64,000 bases of DNA, taken from Xylogone sp. PMI_703 (lineage: Eukaryota > Ascomycota > Leotiomycetes). The notes beneath the pieces were generated by a model. It ran no database searches, had not been told where the DNA came from, and saw only the letters and a program-made list of their open reading frames with translations. The translations under genes and the position numbers were made by a program. Below, piece by piece: positions 46,851 through 57,814 of this stretch (the stretch's first letter is position 1; each line of letters opens with the position of its first letter). The stretch is taken from the NCBI GenBank assembly GCA_021399445.1, contig JAJTUQ010000006.1:3286001-3350000 (forward strand), given 5' to 3'.

Positions 46851-49800
46851 TTATTTTATTTCATTGGTATTATCCTCGCAAACCAAGTTTGGGAACAGCT
46901 GACAGTAAGCGCGCTTGACGCTAGCTTCCATATCATAGTACAAATCGGCATAGTAGCCCCCAAATGCATGCCCACGCTTTATCAGCCACGTGTGCATATC
47001 TTCTACTTCCTCTCCCGTCTGGAGTATTCTCTCTAGCAACTCGTTTATCCTAGCTGCATAACCCCAATGTAGGCATGGGAGTTCCCTAGACTCCATGTAT
47101 ATGCCCTCGCCTACAAGCCTGAGTATGGTATCTGAGTCTTCTGGGTTAACTGCAACTGCAGGGTGTGGTTCTCTGATAGAAATCGGTTTTTCTCTTGTTC
47201 TTGCCACTAAAACTACCCTTTTCCAATAATTATTGCACTGTAAATTATTCATGACCTCTGCAGAAAGCCTAACTTCGGATGATACAGCCCCAAGATAGCA
47301 CAAAGTATCTCTCACGAGCTGACCGACGCTGATCTCCATTATAACTTGTATCTTGGCCCGTTCTTCTGGCGCGTAGGGGTCTATATCACACCCATACGGT
47401 TCCCAAATCAGTAGTGATTTTGTTAAGTGCTTGACACAAATCACACGGCCGAGATCTGCCCCAGCATTTATCCAGTGAGATATAAGTGTAGTAATGCGAA
47501 TATGGAGTGTTGGATCTGCCGAATCACGACAAATCCTAGGAACAGATAGGAGGAAATATTCAAATGACGTGAATCCCTGATTAAGTTGGCCTATTTTAGA
47601 TGGATACTTGAAATTTGTAGACACCTTTGATCCTAAGAGATACTGAATTATCCCTTCATTCATCCAGTTTATCGGTTGCCTAGCCACGCCGTATGTTGAG
47701 GCGCGGAGTAGCAAAAATTCCATGAAATATTCTATATTTAGATAGTATGCTTCTCGCCTCTTGACAGAACGGAGGGTCACATCTCCCATCCCACACGCGA
47801 GTGGAAAGTATAAAAAATCTCGGATAAGTTCACACGTATGACTTTGGGCGAAGTCTCTTGCATCGAGCAGAATCCAGATGGAGAACATTAAGCTTGCGAA
47901 TATTTTTGCGTCCAGATGACTGGTATTCCAATCTTCGCGTCGAAGGATAGGAAACTCAGGAATAGTGACGGGAAAAATTATTCTCTGAGAGAATTCAGGG
48001 TTAGCTAGTCCATAATTGTTGAGGATATTAAAAAACATGTGATCAATATCATCCACTGCTTTTATCGTCTTGCTTAGTCTCGTCGACGAAGGTGTCGAGC
48101 TCGGCCTAGCTGCATGAAGATAAAAACTGAAGTCTTCAAAAGCATAAGCAGTAGTGAAGTCAATCATTGCTCGATAATATAAACCATCAAACTGTCCAGC
48201 CCTAATCTGGACACAAAGTTGCGCGATTATGTCGTCCATGATAGATGTACGATCTAATAATCTCTCATACACACCCACCAGAAGAATTTCATGTTTCTGA
48301 AACTCATCTGTCCCATAACTGATAAAATTTCGAAAGATCTCGAAAATCTCAAACATGTATCTACACACCCTGTTTTCGCGAAGTGGCGTGTATCGCGGAA
48401 AACCAAAAAGAAGCGTACGGGCCAGGCTGCTACGTAGCAATCGAGTTAGAATATCAGATTGGCTAGCTCTATCAGCGTCGATAATACTTTTACCACACCG
48501 AGTCTCAAGGAGAAAATCAGCAGCTGTTCTATGAATAAAATTCACACTTAGGTGATGCGAATTATTCCACAATTGGACCAGTTCATCCCCTGTAGGCATG
48601 AGATCCATTCCGCAGGATGTCTCTTTGTATGCAGACATAGGAAAGATCAATTGGTGGAAGATATGTGTGGATGTAACATCTAGCAATGGCTTGATAAAAT
48701 CACTAGGAGCTGTCTCTCCCATATCATGGGATAGTACTTCTAAAAGACCACCAGAAAGGACTCCAATTCGCTGGCGATAATATCCCGCCCCATCAATCAA
48801 TGACTTTGCCGATGGGAATACTTTTGCTTCAAAGAAATCATTCTGGAGTTTATCATCACAGGCAATCAGAAATTCAAACAGGGAAAACTGCCACCCATAT
48901 GAAAAATTTCTACCAGCTTCAAGCACAAGCTTGAAATACCGAGCTGCCTCAATACGATATAACTCTGTGTCTTATCCATGGCGATTCCATGCTTCTTCAT
49001 ATAAGCCTTCTAATCTTTTTGGACGCTGAGAAATCCGTTTTGCAAGCGTAGCATATGTATCCCGATTACTAGCCCCACGGACAAGACTTTTAAGAACGAG
49101 GTGAACCCATAGGAACACACCATCTGCGCGTTCCACAACTGCATCGATGACTTTTTGTCGAGGATCTATTCCATCATCATCTTGATCTATACCTAAATCC
49201 TTGAAATTAATCATAAGAAAGCCTTGAACATAGAGAATAATATCCTTTTTTGTAAGATCCTGAAGTTTAAGCATAGGATATCCGCGAAATGCATCCTGAA
49301 ATGCTAGCTCAGGCCGACTTGAAATGCACAGTTTCGTATTTGTTTTAGTTCTCAAAATTTCAACAAGTTGCACCATGCTAAAACATCCCTCATCTCGATC
49401 AATTTCATCCAATCCATCCAAGAATATACAGAAAGACTATTTGATGAAGAAAGGGACATGATTAGTGCTTTCTCAAGCTCTTCGTCAGACCAATCGTGGT
49501 AAGTCTTCTTCGTTTTAAACTCCGGCTCCGTTATGAATAAATTGTCCGTCAGTTTATGTCCTATTTCTGAAGAAAGGAGCTGATGAAGGAGAGCACAGAG
49601 AATTCCATGAATGCTTCGTTGCATTATATTTCCGGTGATGACACTCCACAAGAAGAATGATAATATTTCCACATCAGGTGCCCATTCCTTCAGTCGATCT
49701 TTGGTACGAGTGTCATCAACGAGGAATTTCATTAATGTACTTTTGCCAGATCCTGGCTTCCCAGAGATCCAGTAAATTCGTTCATCTGACCCCATCCATT

Positions 49801-50658
49801 TAGACAAGTTATGCCATGGCACATCGGTCGTATCGTCAAAGATCCAGTCAAAAGTGTGCTCATGAGATCTGACAATAGCACTCTTGCGGGCGTTCATAGT
49901 ATCATATTGCAAACTCCCGAGGAACTTGTCATACTCTTCTTTACTTAAGCTTTTTAAGTCCTGATCGCGAAGCTGGGTTGAGAAATGGTCTCTAGTCTTG
50001 ATGTTCTCTGCAGCGATCTCTTTCTTGATATCCGCTCCCTGGTTCACAATAACAGATTCTAATTTCTGTTGACCTCGAGTAAATTTTTGGATGAAATTCT
50101 GTAGTTTTTCGTCGAGCCTTTCAAAACTATCGCTCTGTTGGATCTGGATCGCTTCTTGCGACAACCTATTCACCATTGAGCTGCTAATTAGGGTCAAGTG
50201 TTATTAGCTACTAACCATATATCCTCCAGGATGCTATCCCTCATCAGTTTTTCGACTTCGTCCATTTCCTTCTCAAGGGTCTTGATCTTGGATCTTCTCC
50301 TCGACCACATTAATCCCTGAAATATCGGTTTTCGTTTCATCGTGGTCGGACTCTCTGGTCCCCGCTTCCACTCTATCTTATTAAACTCTTCAGTAATTTC
50401 CCGAGATATAGTAAGACATTTCTGTGCGGTATCTTGGATGCTCTGCTGAATTTTGCTCAAAGATTTCGTGTTCTGTTTTGTTGCCAGGTGGTTCTGGAGA
50501 TACACTGAAATATCGGCCAGGTGAGCCACTTTCCCAGCCAGGCTGGCATCGGGCAAGCCTTCCTTAGAGATGCGTTTCGCCACAGAGAATAACTCATGGC
50601 TGAAACTGGTAATTTGCATGACGGCGCAAGATATACTTAGTATACTGAGAGGATCCAT
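46851..50658 (-). pseudogene. NLR/STAND protein with NACHT domain, broken by a frameshift and a stop
   Basis: The ATG at 50658 starts a helical N-terminal domain (MDPLSILSISCAVMQI...) typical of fungal STAND proteins. It is followed, after a putative 32-nt intron (50184-50215), by a coiled region and the NACHT domain with Walker A (WISGKPGSGKST). The Walker B segment, FLDGLDEID, is in another frame: one base is missing near 49436-49441, right after EKALIMSLSSSN. Further on, an in-frame TAA at 48972-48974 interrupts LYEEAWNRHG and DTELYRIEAARYF. A long C-terminal region (about 690 codons, 46851-48974) without ankyrin, WD40 or TPR repeats follows. Apart from these two lesions the coding sequence is well preserved, so inactivation is recent, or an assembly error accounts for the indel. 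Intact NLRs sense non-self and trigger regulated cell death in fungi. Confidence 0.82.
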
Positions 50659-51225
50659 TTTACAGTTGGGTTATTTCAAGGTTCAAATAGCTTGAATATT
50701 CAGAAAATGAATGCCAAAGAGTGCAATACTCTGAGGTCTCAGCCGCATGACTACTACATGCACCAGGCGAGAATTCAACGAATCAAATGATAGAAACTAT
50801 ACAGTAGCAGACAGAGCTAGCATGAAGTTATTCTTTTGTTTCCAAGTTTATGAACAAGCTACATAAGCCTTTATCCAAATTACTATTCGTTTGGTCTCAT
50901 AATAAATTGATAATTGACATCATATTGCTCGACGGAAATCAATGCCAAGAATTATTGGCAGCGGAGAGCGAACACGGTACGATGGTGTGACAGCGAAAAA
51001 GAGGGCAAGCCCAACACGTGACTGTCCGGAGAACTTGTAAACGGCAGCCTGTTGCGGTTGGTTGGTCGGGTTCGGGCCGCAACGTTTTGCTTGATTAGCT
51101 CCCGACTGGTGCCAGGTACGTTCTGCCTGCGATCTGATCGCAATAGGGGCACGGTTGATCCTGATTGATCCAAGCTTAGGATACGACTCCGCGGTCGTCG
51201 TGTGGCTGCGCCCAGCAGAAGTGTC
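50659..51225. promoter_or_regulatory. divergent promoter between two NLR genes
   Basis: These 567 bases separate the starts of the broken NACHT gene (-) and the intact hydrolase-NACHT-ankyrin gene (+). Frames at 50920-51261 lack domains. No repeated operator was recognised. Shared regulation is possible from the head-to-head arrangement. Confidence 0.5.
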
Positions 51226-54200
51226 ATGGTAGGTTAGAATGCCTATGAAATCCTGCGCCAAAGCTAACGCAGAAATTGGGAATAGGACGCGCCATCTTCG
51301 AAGCCAAGAGTTCGAATCAACGACACCGGTCTATCTATCCTCTATGACCCAAAGGATGCTATTGCAGAGTAGTTCTACCTCCTCAGACTCTCAACATCAT
51401 CTAATCCACTTGCAGCATCGTCTTCGTCCACGGTCTGCAAGGACATCCCCGAAAGACCTGGGCATGCCCTAGGGCTGAACAATCGGAGCCGCCAGGCTTG
51501 GGAGAAACAAGTGGGCATTCGCGTACGCTGAAAAAAATATTTTCGAGAAAACACAGATCCAGGTCGCAAGATACTCATAGGCTCGAATTAGAGACCGTTT
51601 TCTGGCCACTTGACTTTCTTGTAGAGGATTGCGCAAATTCGCGGATTCTCACATGGGGTTACGATTCTAGAGTCTCCAACTTTTTTGGTGGAGCAGCAAA
51701 TCAAAGCAATATTGGTGCACACGCTCAGAACCTTCTACGTGCCATAAAGCATGAGAGACTAGATTGTGTAAGTTATACTAACATTATTACGGCCACCAAC
51801 TAACCTTCCCGCAGCAAGGAAGACGTCTTATTTTCATTGCACATTCTTTCGGTGGTAAGTCTACTAGCGGCGTACCCAGTCTTAATTACAGAAGCTGACA
51901 ACTGAAGGAATCATTGCGAAGGATGTGAGTGTACTTTACAAATCTAGTACTTCTCATAGTCTGTGAACTCATTGACCAATCGCCGATTGATAAACCTATA
52001 GGTCTTCCACTTGGCTGCATCCGCTGATGATGATCCTTTATTACTTGATATATATACCTCCACCGAGGCAATATTTTTCTTTGGAACACCGCATCGGGGT
52101 AGCAACCAAGCTGAAACCCTGGAAATTGTCAGAAGAATTGTATCCGCTTCGGGCTTTGACGCGGCAGATCAGAATTTAAGGGCACTCCAGGTTAATGGTA
52201 GTGAACTAGAGCGTATCCATGCAGCATTCATGAAGCTGTTCGTGAATCAGAGCCGACATTCTTTTAGAGTAATTACATTTAAGGAAGGAAAAGGTCTCTC
52301 GGGAATCGGTCGGTTAAACCTGAATAAGAGGGTAAGGTCTCCTAATCGACTGCATCTCAAGGGAATACAGCTTACTCTTCTGACTATTATCAGGTGGTTG
52401 AGCCTTTCTCGTCGTCTATCACCGACACCGAGCCATCTTATACAATTAATGCGAACCATATGGATATGTGCCGATTCCAAAGCAAAACTGACGAAGGGTA
52501 CAGGCAGGTTATAGGAGAGTTAAAGATGCTACTACGTAAAATATCAGAGGAAAAGAAACAAATAGTAACAACCAGTGAGGAAACAGGGCCTGCCAACTTG
52601 GGAACTGCGTCACCAACCAGAACAACTGCATCTAAGGCATATTGTATGTAGTTACCGAATCCTGATTATACCAAAGGTAACTGAGCAAATTACTAGCCTT
52701 GAATGACACGGAAAGAAAGTGTATCGCACTTCTTACTCAAAACATGTCGAATGTAGCCGAGTATAGGTTGTCGCTTCCTAATCGCGTAGAGGGCACTTGC
52801 CAGTGGATTTTGTCAAATCAGCAGTACCGCGATTGGGATATACAAAAAGAAACCTGCCTTCTATGGATAATCGGATATCCCGGAAGTGGGAAAACTATCC
52901 TCTCTGCTTATCTTTTGGAACATCTTGAAGGGGGCTCATTTTCCCCAAGCTTGCCCAAAACGCTCTGCTACTTCTTCTGTGACGACAAGATTGAGACACA
53001 GAGAGATGCAACAGCAATTCTTAGAAGCATTATCCATCAACTCGTAGATCGAAACCGACGCTTGATTAAACATGTCAAATCTGTGTATGATATTCAAGGC
53101 CCACACTTTGATCAAAGTTTTCAGGCGCTGTGGAAAATATTCGTGGCTATTTGTTGTGATAGGCGAGCAGGACCCATCATAATTATTGTTGACGCTCTTG
53201 ACGAATGTGACAAGACCACAAGAGATTGGTTTCTGAAGAATGTTATTGCACTTATGGGCAAGCCACAGTCTGTTGGCTCAAAGGCACCTTATATCAAGTT
53301 TCTTGTCACCAGTCGCCCCTTTCCGGGCGCTCCGTATACTTCCAACCTTTTGAAGATCGATCCTGCCCTAGATTATGTTGAAGAAGATCTAAGGATGGTG
53401 ATACAGTCGAAGGTTGATGGTATCGCCCAACGCACTGGATGTGGACCGGAAATGCAAGCATATATTGAGAATGCTTTGCGTTCGAGAGCGGATAGAACGT
53501 TTCTCTGGGTCACTCTTGTGCTTGAGCTTTTGGAGGCCGAGATGATTGCCTCGCCAACTAAATTCAAACAGATTGTTGATAAACTACCTAAGGATCTAAC
53601 GGAGGTATACGAACGCTTTCTTAATGGGATCCCTTCAGGCCATCAACAGGAAGCTAGTCGATTCTTGCATCTCATTGTCGGAGCCCAAAGACCTCTGACT
53701 TTAGGGGAAATGAGAACCCTTTTCTCTATCCAGGATTATCATTCAACCATAGCTTCTTTGGAGGAAGAGGCGCCATTCAGTATTCAGAAAACTATTGAAG
53801 GCGTGTTGGGACCACTAGTTAGAATCTGGGACTCACGGATTTATCTGGTTCATCAGTCCCTCAAGGATTTTCTCCAAGCTCTTGCAACGACACCGGATCA
53901 TCCGCTATCCGCCACCTTCGGTATTGATCCTGGCAAAGCTAACTTAGTTTTGGCGAAGTCTTGTGTGTCATATCTATCGCTTGATGATTTTGAGCAGGAC
54001 CTGTTCTCGCAGGATGCAATACGCACCAAAGAACAAGAGTCTCCGACTACGCCTGTGGATAAGTCTACTGATATGGATGCTATCGAGCAGTTTTGGGACT
54101 CGATGAATTTAGGAGCCGTTACTATACTCGAGAGTCCCGTTGAGTTCGAGGCAGATGCCTGCACCTTTATTGCAAATAAATACCCACTTTTTGACTATGC

Positions 54201-55473
54201 TGCAAGGCATTGGGCAGAACACTTTTTATTAGCTGATCCAGAAGGCCAACTTATTCTCCAAAAGCCTGTCATTGCTTTATCTGATACCATCGGCATTCAA
54301 GGGTCGAATTGGTTTCGATTTTATTGGTTTCATAGTGAAATCAATCTGCCGCGTCCACAAAACTTCGATCCTATAGTTACAGCGAGTTACTTTGGTCATG
54401 TATCATCCTTGAAATCGCTTTTGCAGGAAGACATTCCCATTGAATCCAACATCGGTATGCATGGTATATACTGGGCTTCGCGGAGGGGCCATAGGACCTT
54501 GGTAGACTTCCTTCTTGACCAGGGAATCAGTCCTGATGCAGCCGTTTTTGATGGCCAAACATGCCTCATTGCCGCTGTGCAGTTCAACCACTTGGATGTT
54601 GTAAATCGCCTCCTAGAGGACGAAGGTCTAATCACAGAGAAAGGAGGGTACCGAGTCAATCATGCTGCCAGAGGCGGTCGCACGCCACTATCTATAGCCG
54701 CAGGTAATGGTCATACAGAAATTGTCAAGAAACTTCTCCAGCATCCTCAGATTCAGCCTGATATCGAAGATAATGACAAATGGACTCCTCTATTCTGGTC
54801 GATAAGCGGAAAGCACCTGGATGTCGTCCAACATCTTACAGCTGATAGCCGGGTATCAGTTAATCACCTGGATAGGTCTAGTCGGAGTGTCCTTTCCTGG
54901 GCGGCCTCAGAAGGGCAGCTTGAGATAGTTAAGCATCTTCTCAGTCTAAAGCACATTAAAGCCGAACAACCTGATATCAAAGGCCGAACGGCGCTGTCTT
55001 GGGCGGCGGGCAATGGGCACCTTCAGACGACTGAATGCCTGCGACGAAGCCAGCGTATTGATGTGTCCAAAAAGGATAACGATGGGCGCAACGCTATCTC
55101 ATGGGCTTGTTCAGGGTGTCATATCGATGTACTGAAGTATCTGATTAAGCATGATCCAAGTGGGGTTGATGAACCCGATATAGATGGCTGGGCACCTTTG
55201 GCATGGGCCTTATTCAGAAATTCACCCGAGACGGTGCAAGTGCTTCTTGACTCGGGATTGGTGGATGTCAACAAGAAGGATAAAGGTAAGCGGTCTGCTT
55301 TGGGATGGTCAGCAAGTTATGGTTATATTGATGTCGTTCGAATATTATTGAACACTAAAGGAATTGAAATTGACGACGGAGCTATGAAAGCTGCGGAATC
55401 GCGCCCAGAGATTCTGAAACTGTTGCAGGAGCATAAAAACCAGAGATCTACGATTGTTTCATCAGATTCATAG
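51226..55473 (+). CDS. NLR/STAND protein: alpha/beta-hydrolase - NACHT - ankyrin repeats
   Basis: Eight exons are inferred: 51226-51228, 51286-51368, 51416-51767, 51815-51854, 51908-51924, 52002-52331, 52394-52643 and 52697-55473, giving 1283 aa. The first coding exon holds only the ATG; the frame of exon 2 has no other start. The N-terminal domain is a PGAP1/DUF676-like serine hydrolase: IVFVHGLQGHPRKTW, ILTWGYDS, FIAHSFGG (nucleophile Ser) and FFFGTPHRGS. ANHMDMCRF closes the domain. The NACHT follows with Walker A GYPGSGKT and Walker B IIIVDALDECD, then the winged-helix part. About eight ankyrin repeats (TPLSIAAGNGHTEIVKKLL and similar, residues about 960-1260) form the sensor. Such proteins mediate non-self recognition and cell death in fungi. 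The ankyrin units are divergent rather than near-identical, unlike the fast-evolving repeat sets of some NLRs. Confidence 0.92.
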
Positions 55474-55713
55474 ATACGCATATAAGAGATTCATCCAGGT
55501 AGAAAAATTTCGAGAGCACGATAGATTCAAGAGAGAAATAAATCGACAGTTGAAGTCGACGGTAGTATTTTATTACTTTTATCACTTAGAACGAACATTC
55601 GAAAAATGCATTGAACTTCATGACCGACTATCTGACATCAAAAATCTAGAACATCTCGTTACTTACATATCCGTATACGTTTTCCAAGATATCATCTCCA
55701 TATCCACTATCAC

Positions 55714-56802
55714 CTAATATGAGAAAGTTTCTCCAACCAACTTCTCACTCAATTCCCACAGCCTCTCAGCTTGCACGTCATCGGTAGCATAAGGCTTGAT
55801 GATTTCAGGATCAGTAGTAAGCTGAGTATCCGTGAGATATATGCCTGCCTCCTGAGCTATATCAGGCTGTAGAAGAGCTCTCAGAGCCCCAGCACCACCT
55901 TGCTCAGGCACCTTCCGTTCAGGCCGCGCAATACCATGTCGAGCGAAATATTCCAACCCTCCTTTGAACGCCTCTTCATCCATATGTCTGGCAAGTTTCG
56001 TAGTAACGCTTCCTGGATCCACCGCATATGACAGGAGATGGTGCTTCGGTCCTAATTTATTGTTCAGGCCAACGGAGAACAGGATATTGGCAGTCTTCGT
56101 CTGGGCGTAGGCGTAAAGACGATCGTAGCTTGCCCCGTTGGACCAAAGAGGATCATGGAATCGGAAAGGAGACATCCGGTGACCGTAGCTGCTGAGGTTG
56201 ATAACGCGTGGAGATGGAGCAAGGAGCAACTTGGGCATCAGCAGATTTGTAAGTAGAAAGTGGCTAAGGTGGTTGACCGCCAGCTGCCTTTCGAATCCAT
56301 CCTCGCTAGTTTCGTATTTCGGCAGAGACATGATACCAGCGTTATTGACAATACCGTCAATCTGTCGAATATCTGGATCTGAAATGACTTTCTGCGCAGC
56401 CTCACGGACACTGGAAAGGGAGTTTAGGTCCACTGGGATGAAGTTGACGATAGGAGGAGATTGCTCCGCAACAGTCTTGATGGAGTCGATGACAGGTTGA
56501 ATCTTCTCGATAGAACGACCAAAGAGGATCAGGCGTCCTGGAAGCCCCCGAGCGAGATCAATAGCTATCTGACCGCCGATACCACCCTCGCTGGGGCCGG
56601 TAATAGCGAAGGTTTTGTTTTTGACCTCGTTTGAGAACGCAGCGACGATCTCTTCACCTCTGGTGTCAAAGCCGTATGCAACCATTTTGGAGTAGAATCT
56701 TTTATTTGGATAAGTCAATTTCTGCTTGAAAGAAAGGTTCGTTCTTGCGGAAAGTCTAAGAGATTTTGTAAAACCCAACTTGGTGAGAGTGGTGACGACC
56801 AT
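55714..56802 (-). CDS. short-chain dehydrogenase/reductase (retinol dehydrogenase-like)
   Basis: This is a single-exon gene of 362 aa with an ATG start. The N-terminus is rich in Arg, Lys, Ser and Thr with few acidic residues (about residues 1-38), which could target mitochondria. The Rossmann loop is TGPSEGGIGG, a variant of TGxxxGIG. DGIVNNAGIMSLP gives the NNAG block, RVINLSSYGHRMSP the catalytic Ser, and YAYAQTKTANILF the YxxxK pair. The spacing matches classical SDRs close to retinol dehydrogenases or WW-domain oxidoreductases, NADP(H)-dependent enzymes acting on an alcohol or ketone. The substrate is unknown. It is convergent with the intact NLR gene and 0.24 kb from it. Confidence 0.93.
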   Translation of the reverse strand: MVVTTLTKLGFTKSLRLSARTNLSFKQKLTYPNKRFYSKMVAYGFDTRGEEIVAAFSNEVKNKTFAITGPSEGGIGGQIAIDLARGLPGRLILFGRSIEKIQPVIDSIKTVAEQSPPIVNFIPVDLNSLSSVREAAQKVISDPDIRQIDGIVNNAGIMSLPKYETSEDGFERQLAVNHLSHFLLTNLLMPKLLLAPSPRVINLSSYGHRMSPFRFHDPLWSNGASYDRLYAYAQTKTANILFSVGLNNKLGPKHHLLSYAVDPGSVTTKLARHMDEEAFKGGLEYFARHGIARPERKVPEQGGAGALRALLQPDIAQEAGIYLTDTQLTTDPEIIKPYATDDVQAERLWELSEKLVGETFSY

Positions 56803-57814
56803 GTTGGCGATACATCCTCACTTTTTATAGGTACCAGATTTTGGATAACTTATACTTAATGGGCGGACTTAAGCTGGAGATTGAGGACTTTGAATCATGG
56901 AGTTGACCTTCGGGGTTCTAATTTCGACTTATGGGTTGGTTTTTGAGACTCTAAAGTCCGATGCTTTAAGTTATATATGTGAGTGTGCTTAATAACGATA
57001 TAACAACTTTGAGATTAGAGCAGGAACACGGATATTTGCTTGATTGGGACAAAAGGACTTTCGCCACGCTCATACTCGTGATGCCATTGTGGCACTATAC
57101 CGTACGGTATTGCCTCTGCATCATTGTTCAAAGACACTAACTATTAAATCAGTACACAGACTGTACGGCGGAAAGAGCGTATTTACGATTCTGTGGAGTT
57201 GTGGATATTAACTGTTTTGAGTATTATGCCGATGCCGAGTACAGAACTTTACTGGCCACGACTCGATCAATGGCGCACAATTCCCCCATCCGGACATAGG
57301 CGTTTATCGATGCCTTATTTTTTGCCTGAGATTTACGCCCTCGCGGCCCTGTATCTGGTTGCGGGAACTGTCCGGGGTTGACCGATGATGCCGTCTCCAC
57401 TTTTCTCCAAGAATTGACCAATCCCACCTCTGTAACGGTTTCACACATTCAGCTGCGATATCAATGGGGCCATGTGTATTCTGTTGGAGAAGAGAACGGA
57501 GCAAGACGGTGATATGGTTTAGATTAAAGGGACAGAATGCGTACTTGTGTGAACAAAATATATTACAGAGTGAGGACCCGGACACACGGCTGTCCTTATA
57601 CCATCATAATTACGCTGAGAATGAGTTATAACGCGAAGCCCCAAAGTCCGTTCCTTTCTTCAGATTCAGGATCCACGTCATCACCGACAAAGATTTTCTG
57701 GCATCAAAACAGCTAGCCGTTTTACTAGTCCTCTATCCAAGTTGGCATCTTGGGGCGCAGTCGGCGAGTTTCGGTTCTCGTACGCAGAGAATATATCTAC
57801 GCCCGAAAGTGTGG
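56803..57814. other. intergenic region
   Basis: This contains the SDR promoter. Small frames at 57193-57381 and 57304-57585 have no domain. No transposon end was seen. Confidence 0.5.

Noticed and set aside
51240..51330. tRNA-like T-loop string (GTTCGAATC) before the intact NLR gene
   Set aside because: No acceptor, D or anticodon stem could be folded around it, and the bases are part of exon 2 of the NLR gene.
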